Assembly: GCA_024305745.1 (NCBI GenBank)
Contig: JAHRBS010000014.1
Location: 1,681,501 to 1,745,500, forward strand
DNA length: 64,000 bases
Direction of reading: 5' to 3'
From: Polyporus tsugae
Lineage: Eukaryota > Basidiomycota > Agaricomycetes > Polyporales > Polyporaceae
Within the stretch, counting starts at the first letter, position 1; each line of letters opens with the position of its first letter. Position numbers and translations under genes: made by a program. The notes beneath the pieces were generated by a model that was given only the letters and a program-made list of their open reading frames with translations, had not been told where the DNA came from and did not search any database. Shown here in pieces: positions 56,864 to 64,000 of the stretch.

Positions 56864-57377
56864 GGCGCAGTGCGGCGTGAAATGGATAGTTAAGCCGAAA
56901 CGGTATCTTCAGGGGTTAGAGGAAATTTCAGAGAGAGACAAAGGGAGACCGCGATGATCCAAGCTCCAAGCTTAAGGTCCAGGACGACTCAAAGATGTCG
57001 GACTCATGCACAGATATATATGGCCGTTAACTTGCTAGCGCTCGGGTGTGTCCGCCGGATATCGACCAATCCACCCGAACCCAAAAGCGTCTTAAACGGT
57101 ACGGTCAACAAGGCGACCTCCTCAACTCAGGTTCACACTTGCCCTTCAACGTGCGGTTATAACGGCCTACCGCAACAGTACTGTTGCTTGTCCTTGTCCT
57201 TATGCGCGCGACATGGCACCGGGCGGCAAGCTATACTAAATCGAGAACATTGGATTTGGGCCGGGGAGAAAGTCCGCCAATATTCAAGACCATTGACCAC
57301 CATGACAACGTCAAACCATGTCCGACTCACAAGGAGCAGAAAAGGGATCTGGAGCAACAACAGCATGCCACTTGAGG
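56864..57377. other. Spacer A/B
   Basis: Upstream region of gene A. An ACAAAGGGA at about 56938-56946 is considered and rejected elsewhere. No gene. Confidence 0.4.
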
Positions 57378-57660
57378 CTACCCAGCACGGCTGTGACCAA
57401 GCACCAGCCTTCCGCGAGTCGAAGGGGTCACCTCAAGCAAGTCGGGTGGTGCGCACTGTGTACAGGACGACCGAAACCCCTTACGATCGGTCCGATGACC
57501 CCTCGACCTTTCCAGAGCCCGTTTAAGCCATTCGGTATCCAAGTGCGAAAAGAGGTCGAGGAGGTACCGCACCATACTCTCCGCCTCTCCGTCCGAGATG
57601 TCGTGTCCAAACAGATTTCGGACAATTTGCAGGAAGTCTCGATCCAGTAGTACACATGCT
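57378..57660 (-). pseudogene. Extra C-terminal scrap of the A/B family
   Basis: Minus-strand frame with 'GHDISDGEAESMVRYLLDLF' matches the C-terminal region of gene A ('GADLSDEGAEAMAKYLLDLF'). Gene B has its own version of this segment upstream ('FAPAMADGAAEGLVWYF'), so this is a third, partial copy. Confidence 0.55.
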
Positions 57661-59408
57661 GAATACTTCATGCGGTAGTCGCCAGGGATGGATCCGATCC
57701 TGCAGCGAGCACAACGCGTACACGTCAGTCGTGCCGTCTCGTACAGACGCATCCAGAAAAAGTGGATCAGCGTACTGGGCTCGTTGGCAGCGCGCGGAGG
57801 ACAAGGGTTCGGGAGAAGGAAGGTCGTATGGATCGTCGGTGTCGATGATGTCCCATGTCTTCCAGTATCGATAGCGACAACTCAACTCGTGCTCGGTATC
57901 CGAAGTGGTCCAGACCGTGTGTGCACCGCGCGATCGTCCAAGCGCGGGCAGAGATCGAGGAAGGAAGTACCACACCAGCCCCTCGGCCGCTCCGTCTGCC
58001 ATGGCCGGCGCAAACACGATCTCCCCGATGAATAGGTTCTGCAGCGGGTATGGTGGGACGCGATCGAGCTGAGGGGCGGGGATCGCGTGCACGCCAATGA
58101 CGGGGCATTGCAGACGGGAGAGGGAGAGCTCCTGAAGCCTGGGGCAGTGCGCGTAGAGGTGGTGGACGGCGGTGTCGGTGATGATCACGCTGTACAGCGA
58201 GAGGCGCTCCAGGTGCAGCTACGCACGTGCAAGCGCGGCGATGTCCTCATCCTCGTGCCGCACGACATTTACCGGAGACGCGGAGGTTGAAGGAACGGCT
58301 GACGGGCAGGGAGAAGATGGGAGCCAGCGCGTCGCGGAGAGGAGGCTTGTCCTCCGATGAGTTGAACCACCCGGCGAAGAGGGTAATGTTCTGGAGGCTG
58401 CCGGGGGATATGGCGCTGCGGAAAGCCTCCAGGACAAGGATGATGTCGACGATCCTGCAGTGGCCCTCCGTACGAACGAGACACGGGATACTTCCACAGA
58501 CGTCCAACTCAAGGAGTCGATGGACGGGAATTCTTTGGGTAAGCCCAACCCAGGGACCAGGAACCTCGCGTAGGGCAAGGGAATCAAGGTTTGACTGCGT
58601 GATGAGCTCTTGGAAGACTTCAGGCCCTGAGAGGGAAGGTAATCGGATTTCGTGGAGGCGATCGAAGGAAGCCAGCTCCCGGGCAAGCGATAGGTCTGCG
58701 CCGACATTGTAGTCTGTGCCGAGGGTGATAATCTCCAGGAACGGCGATGATTCGCGCAGCCTGCGAAGGGAGGTAACATTCGCCAGACGATCAGATCCCC
58801 CGAGGCAGACCGACGCATAGCGTGGCATTGGGGCGAGCAGCGAGGAGAGGGAACTGTCCCGGAGCATAGCCGTGACACCCTCCGACCAATTTATGGAGCG
58901 AAGGATGGGAAAGACAGTGTTTCCGCCATTCTTGATCACAACAGATCGGAGGAGGTGCAAATGGGCTTCATTCACTCCTCGCAGAAGCGGGTCTGCCACG
59001 TAGACCAAGTCGCGGATATGAGAGGTGTGCCATAGGAAACGATCCCATCGCGTTGGATCGTCGTACAATTTCGCCGCACTGACCTGCCAGATAGTATGAG
59101 TGAGACTCTTTTCTTTCCAATCGAGGCAATGCTTACTGTCTGGAGATACTCCAATCTGGAACCACCGCTCGCGAAAAAGGGGAACGGGACATCCAGTGGA
59201 GCGAGAAGGTGCCAGAGAGGAAAGAGTGTGCCTAGAGTCCTCCACAGGATTCGAATGACAGGCTCATGGAACGCGCGACAGACGACGGCACATTGTGCAA
59301 GATCGCGCTGTTCGGATTCCCATAGCAATGGGGCGAACTTGAAAATTTATTTGAGGAGATCGCCGTCGGTGAGAACTTGGGTCGAGGTGGGAATGGGATG
59401 TCTGTCAT
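57661..59408 (-). pseudogene. F-box/LRR-like gene B, multiply broken
   Basis: Paralogue of gene A. ATG at 59408 (MTDIPFPP). The first ten codons are one base short relative to A, so the frame slips, and the corrected frame then meets TAA (59349-59347) at 'TDGDLLK*'. The F-box-like segment 'AQCAVVCRAFHEPVIRILW' and the intron after 'YLQT' remain. The long second exon is open to about 58250, where the frame shifts again, and TAG at 58221-58219 replaces the Trp codon seen in A ('ALASAWPG'). Three or more lesions make it a clear pseudogene, including its C-terminal part to about 57.8 kb. Confidence 0.8.
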
Positions 59409-59968
59409 GATAATCGTCGAGCTCAGACCAAACCAGCTCAGACCAAACCAACGTCTGCACTCTTGAGAGTGGGGAAGGAATGTCTTTTGACTGCGAAGAG
59501 CGGATGAGGTGCGATGGACTGTGGCGAGAGTCGGAGCAGTCAAGCTTTCAAGGTTTATATATATGAAGGTCGAGAGGGTAAGGAGGTATTACGACCGTAG
59601 GCGCCATGGCTGGTCGATCTAGACGCTCGCAAATAGCGCCAATATTTGTGGCAACTGCCTGCATTCCAGTGGACCGTCACTCATCTATACCTACCATGGT
59701 GCGTTTACAGGGTTGTCATTGATTTGGCGATTGAATTTCAACGTTCAAACGTTCAACTTCAACCCCCTCAAGGAAAGCCCACCTTGCTTACTAGTTCTAA
59801 TAGAATCTACGCGAGGTTAGCGCCAAAAAGGGTCCAGTCATCGCCTATTGATGGGGCGCCGCCCAGTGGGCTGTAGCCTGTACAGTGTAACCCGTAACCT
59901 GTGGTTCACTTTGAACCCACACCATCAACTCCGGTGTAGGCGACATTCTCAAACGAACAAGTACACCA
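59409..59968. other. Divergent promoter B/MYND gene
   Basis: Upstream regions of B (-) and the MYND gene (+). TATATATA occurs near 59556 on both strands. No frame of note. Confidence 0.45.
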
Positions 59969-61286
59969 ATGGCTTCTATTCGTGGCATAGTCATAGACCT
60001 ACCGAAGGACCTCCCATGGTTCGACGGCATGGAGGAACTTGTCAAGTTCACACATAGTACGACATACGATTACCACAACATCCCCCATCCCCGAGAGCAG
60101 TACATCAACTGTTCCAGGCACCTTACCCAGCATCCGTTCAGCAGCATCCTCTCCGGCATAGAGGAGAAGGATCCCGAGAAACTTCTCGACATCGGGCTCC
60201 GGTCAGGACGCCGTTGTTGTCTTCGAGGCCCATCGCTAACCATCTACCACGCAGGTATTATCATGGTTGCACGGCCGAGCCCAGCCTCACCCGAGCGCTC
60301 GACGCATGGGAGATGATCACGAAGGAAGCCCACAAGGGCGGCGTCCCCGACGACAAGCTCAACCCCAGCGTCCTCGCGCGCGCGTACTCCTGCCTCGCCG
60401 ACGCGCACATGACCCTCATGCATCTCGCGTTCGATGGCGAGTCTGTCAACCGCCACGACGGCTCCGACCGCATGCTCCCGGACGGCGAGCGCGACGTGCT
60501 CATGGCGAACGACTTTATGCTCGTCGCCGCGGGCTACGCGGACGCGTCCGCGGCGTGGGGGATGGTGAGCCCCGTGGTGCTGTACGTCGCGCGATGGCTC
60601 ACGCAGATCGGCGAGCGGGACGGGGTCAACGTGCGCGATACGGAGCGGTACAAGGAATTCCCGCACCTCTGGCGCGCCTGGGACGTCCGCGTGGCCGAGA
60701 TGGACGAGGAGAAGCGCAAGCGAGAGGCCAAGCTTGGGCGCGCGCCGACCGCGTACGTGTGCGCGGTGCAAGGGTGCGGCATAACGGCGAAGCAGAAGAA
60801 GGGGCTGATGAAATGCGCCGGCAAGTGTCCGATGGAGCGCAAGCCGCACTACTGCAGCAAGAACTGCCAGCGCAAGGTGCGCGCGCTTCGACTTACGCTG
60901 TGTTCATCCACATCCCTACCTTGCATCTGCGCGATCGAGCGATTGCTGACATGTGCTCGGGTTCGCGATCGATGTAGGATTGGAAGTTCCACAAGCGGTA
61001 TTGCAAGCCGGACAGAGAGCTCGGCGACGTTCCCCCACCACCGCCGCCGGAGCAACCCGTCGATCTGGACGGCATCCCGAGACTCGATTACAACCCATCC
61101 GATATCATGCAGCGTGTCGACTACGAGGGTCCCGATTGCTCCATTGAGATACCTCTGTCAGGACGCGGTTCGCGCTCCGTAACCATTCACTCCAGGCATT
61201 TCACCCCCGAGGTCATGCGGCTCATGCGCGACGTCATTGTCGCGGACAACGCTGAGAAGCAGGCCACGCGTGCAGCGGAGGAGTGA
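59969..61286 (+). CDS. MYND zinc-finger protein
   Basis: Exons 59969-60201, 60255-60875 and 60978-61286, an intact frame of about 387 residues from MASIRGIVID. The C-terminal third contains a MYND-type finger: 'CAVQGCG', 'MKCAGKCP', 'HYCSKNCQRK' and, across intron 2, 'DWKFHKRYC'. This supplies the usual Cys pairs and the His/Cys end; MYND domains bind proline-rich partners. The N-terminal part is helical and unassigned. A proline run ('VPPPPPPEQP') follows the finger and could itself be a partner site. Lone MYND proteins of this type are numerous in mushrooms and mostly uncharacterised. Coding GC content in exon 2 is high. Confidence 0.88.
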
Positions 61287-61406
61287 CTCGGAGGCAGAGA
61301 CAAAGCCGGAACACGGAAACAGCAATACGGGGGACGGTCGGTCGGATGGGAACGATCAGCACTGCAGTGCTAGGCTTGCCGGTCGGACGTTTGTTGGTCA
61401 TGTATG
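61287..61406. other. MYND gene 3' flank
   Basis: Short untranslated flank leading to the TA target duplication of the element at 61409. Confidence 0.4.
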
Positions 61407-61408
61407 TA

Positions 61409-61978
61409 CAGTAGACACCCTCTTAACGCATACTTCTCATAACGCATAACCCCTTATAACGCATGGCTCGAGGCCTTTCCCGACTTGGGGAAGGGGGGAA
61501 AACGCATAATCCCCTGATAACGCATACGCATACCCCTTCGGGCCGGGATAAAGGCATACCTGGACGTTATGTAATTTCAATTGTTGGGCACATACGGTGC
61601 TGCGGTTGAATAAAATTGTTCCTTAATCCCCTGTCGCTCCTCCCTATGGCCCCGAAAGCGATCGAAATCCTCAAAAGAGGGCTTAAGGTCCTAGAAGCCA
61701 CTTTTGCATTGCGAAAATCTCAACTCCTTGCTCGTCGCGCCGAGAACAAATCGATTATGGTCCCTACTGAAATCACTGACTTCTTTGCACGTACTAGATA
61801 GACTAGTCTAGTTAGACCACCTATGTACGAACGACTCCACCACATGGTGGGCGCCTATAATCAGAAGTCTCGTCCCTTGGTGGGCGCCTAATATCGACGC
61901 CTCCCATAACCCATGACCCCTAATAACACATACCACGGACCCCTTCCCGAGGGGTATGCGTTAAGAGGGTGTCTACTG
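61409..61978. mobile_element. 570-bp TA-flanked terminal-inverted-repeat element (MITE-like)
   Basis: Perfect 25-bp terminal inverted repeats: left 61409-61433 starting CAGTAGACACCC, right 61954-61978 ending GGGTGTCTACTG. TA lies at both outer borders (61407-61408, 61979-61980), the target duplication of Tc1/mariner-pogo-type transposition. Subterminal repeats of the TAACGCATA type occur several times on both sides. The interior has only a small frame (about 61647-61801, 'MAPKAIEILKRGL...') with no DDE transposase motif, so the element is non-autonomous. TIRs beginning CAGTAGAC are reminiscent of pogo/Tigger elements (family knowledge, not checked). Confidence 0.85.
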
Positions 61979-61980
61979 TA

Positions 61981-62435
61981 CTAATGGTACCGGGCACAAA
62001 TGGAAATAGAGCGGCTCTACTGCCTCCGCTTTTCCGTGTCCGTGTCTGTTCTGAGTTCAGATAGCTAAGCGGCCCTGTGTAACACCCTGTCGCGATCATG
62101 AGGTTAGGAAGTCGATTCCCTGGATAAGGTTACGGACTTGAGACCGTACTTTGCGGGTGCTTCTCTTCTGAGCCCGCCCTTCCGACCGGAGAGGCAAATC
62201 CTTGATTCGATACGAAGATTTGCCTGTCAGGCGTGGCGACCGCAGCTCGAATCGTGGCGAGGCGAGTCGGAGCCGTACGCACGGGGAAAGGAAGATAGAT
62301 GTGAGTCAATGTAGAGCGGTAGTAAATACAAATATGTTAACACAACATATTACACCGACAATAGCTTTAGATGCCCCTCCAGAGTGTCGCACCTATAGAT
62401 ACAATCGTCTTTGGAACTGTCCTCGAAATAGGCAC
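61981..62435. other. Spacer to MFS gene
   Basis: 3' flank of the carrier gene. No feature recognised. Confidence 0.4.
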
Positions 62436-64000
62436 TCAAACCCGCGCAAAAATATCCGGGTCGATCCTGAGCTTTGATAGGAGCATAAACCCGGAACCAA
62501 CCATGATGCTCGTCCCGCTCATCAGGATCAGCCCAGTGTACGATCCATGTCCGGCGGTGAGCAATGCGCCGGCAGCCGGATTACCAACCAGGGACCTGGC
62601 ACGGAAAAAACCAAGCCGATCAGCAACAGGATCCCAATCCAAGCCAGCCGTCAAACCACTCACGGAAACGAGATGATGCTGTACAGCAGCCCGATGCGCA
62701 TCCCGATCTCGCGTATGTCCGATATCTGCGCGATGCACGGGACGATCAGGGCGTTGAACGCCCCAGAGAACAGCCCGTACAGCGCCGCGTACACGATGAG
62801 GGGAGCGAGCGAGTGCGCCGCGGGCCACAGCAGGACGGTGGACAGCCCGGCGAGGAACGCGCAGGGGACGAGGAGCGTGAAGCGGCCAAACGCGTCGGCA
62901 AAGTGCGCGGGGGCGATCCGCCCGAGGACGCTCGCCGCGTTTAGCACGGCGAGCATGTAGAACGCCGTCCGGCGGGGCATGCCCTGGTCCGCGGCAAAGG
63001 AGACGAGGTAGCAGAACGGCGTGAAGAGCCCTGTGGACGGAGGATGTGTTGGTCAGCACACTACGGCATTCATTTTCATTTCGGGAGGTTGAAGCTGAGA
63101 TGTGATCTCCCGTGTGTCCGATCCGCACCGGCCGTCAGATCGGAGGTGGGTTGGGTTCGGACGGGCGGCAAGATTGGGGAGATTGGGAGATGGGGGGATG
63201 GACAGGAACGCTCACCGAAGGCCATGAAACAGCTTCCTATGACAAGCAGTGCGAACTTTGGGTCCTTCAGGGCGCGCAGATCAAGCCAGGGGGCGGCTCC
63301 CTTCGCGGAAGCCTTCTCGGGGGGGATTCCACTTGTGACAGTGATTGTCGCCGTCGTGCAGAATACGAAACAGATGATCGCAGAGACTCGGACGCCCCAT
63401 GCGAAGCCCACGTTCACGAACAGGTATTCGAGAAGGATAGGGTATACCGTTCCACCTGCAGGGCGTTATCAGCCAGTGAAACCCCTCGCAACTATAGCCG
63501 GACCGACCTATCCCGGAGCCAACCATCGCAATCCCCAGTGCGGTCGCGCGATATTTGCTGAAGTGCGTCGATATTGACGCCAATGGAGGGTAAAACCTGC
63601 GGATGACGTCTCGTGAGCTCCCAGCGGGGGCGCCGTCACGGAAGGAGCGGCGCTACTCACAGCATTCCTACCCCGAGGCCCGACAGAACACCCTGCGCGA
63701 AGAGGTAGTGGTAGTAATTCCGGGCGACGCTCGTGAGGACGATGCTCAGGACGTAGATGGCGGTGCCCAGCGCCATTATGATGCGTGGCCCGTACACGTC
63801 AAACATGCGGCCTATGAAACCCCCCTGGAGAGCAAATGCAAAGTGTGTGAGTGGTGGGCGAAAGCAGGCATGCGAGGCCGATCGGAAGGAGGTGCTTACG
63901 GAGAAGAAAAACACCCAAAGCTGGACGGAGCCGATCCATGCAATAGTGGAGGGGTGGAGGTCGTGCAGCTGGTGTGTTGTGTACCATGACTGAAATGTGC
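62436..64000 (-). CDS. MFS monocarboxylate-type transporter, 5' end outside window
   Basis: Twelve-helix major facilitator of the monocarboxylate porter type, expected in the plasma or vacuolar membrane. The visible 5'-most exon (64000-63901) reads 'TFQSWYTTHQLHDLHPSTIA' and 'WIGSVQLWVFFFS', characteristic of TM1-TM2 in this family. The next exon from 63824 has 'GGFIGRMFDVYGPR' (the MFS loop 2-3 motif, D-x-x-G-x-R-like) followed by 'FAQGVLSGLGVGML'. Later exons give 'FYPPLASISTHFSKYRATAL', 'ALKDPKFALLVIGSCFMAFG' and 'VYAALYGLFSGAF', with the end '...RIDPDIFARV'. Introns are small with good borders. No damage seen. Substrate cannot be told. Confidence 0.88.

Noticed and set aside
56938..56946. 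ACAAAGGGA, like the Ustilago pheromone response element
   Set aside because: A nine-base match in 64 kb is expected by chance. It lies near a broken F-box gene, and another copy is inside the Fb1 coding region; none was noticed in front of the receptors or precursors.
60244..60849. 201-codon minus-strand frame opposite the MYND gene
   Set aside because: Shadow of a high-GC coding exon; the sense frame has the MYND finger and matching introns.
1..64000. CRISPR arrays, bacterial operons or Shine-Dalgarno sites
   Set aside because: The region is eukaryotic; the tandem repeats seen have no regular spacers, and genes carry spliceosomal introns.

Overview
The window reads as nuclear DNA of a mushroom-forming basidiomycete, most likely an Agaricomycete. 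The reasons are: intron-dense genes with introns of about 45-75 nt and GTNNGT/YAG borders; several seven-transmembrane STE3-type pheromone receptors; short MD-x-F...C-a-a-X pheromone precursors; and a neighbourhood with a multi-intron P450, a MYND protein, a monocarboxylate-type MFS carrier and F-box paralogues. I read it as a B-type (pheromone/receptor) mating-type region with its flank. No database search was possible, so species-level placement is open.

Layout. 1-3482: no convincing gene. 3483-8158: two tandem + strand receptors (R1, R2). 8512-12100: an F-box gene (Fb1, -) and a hypothetical gene (H1, -). 12.1-19.7 kb: mostly non-coding, with one pheromone precursor (P5, -). 19754-25751: core unit R3(-), P1(+), P2(+), R4(+). 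25.9-34.1 kb: a decayed duplicated zone with receptor scraps, a repeat family, a frameshifted F-box gene (Fb2), an F-box fragment fused to the 3' half of a receptor, and an intact F-box gene (Fb3). 35.5 kb: a damaged paralogue of H1. 38875-42754: second core unit P3(+), R5(+), P4(+). 43.6-50.8 kb: receptor pseudogene R6(-) with an internal inversion, F-box gene Fb4(+) with a nonsense codon, a third copy of the repeat family (-), and intact receptor R7(-). 52.5-64 kb: a P450 (+), two broken F-box/LRR-like genes (-), a MYND gene (+), a 570-bp TA-flanked inverted-repeat element, and an MFS carrier (-) running off the end.

How the parts work together. Precursors P1-P5 would be farnesylated and cleaved to lipopeptides sensed by STE3-type receptors in a partner cell, starting the Galpha/MAPK mating response. 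Intron positions split the receptors in two. R1, R2, R7 and pseudogene R6 share one pattern; R3, R4 and R5, the ones with pheromone genes beside them, share another. I infer that R3-R5 are the mating-specific set and R1/R2/R7 are receptor-like paralogues.

The most unusual point is the amount of local breakage around the intact units: an intragenic inversion, deletion, frameshifts, nonsense codons, lost splice donors and chimeric junctions. All exon models were built by eye.
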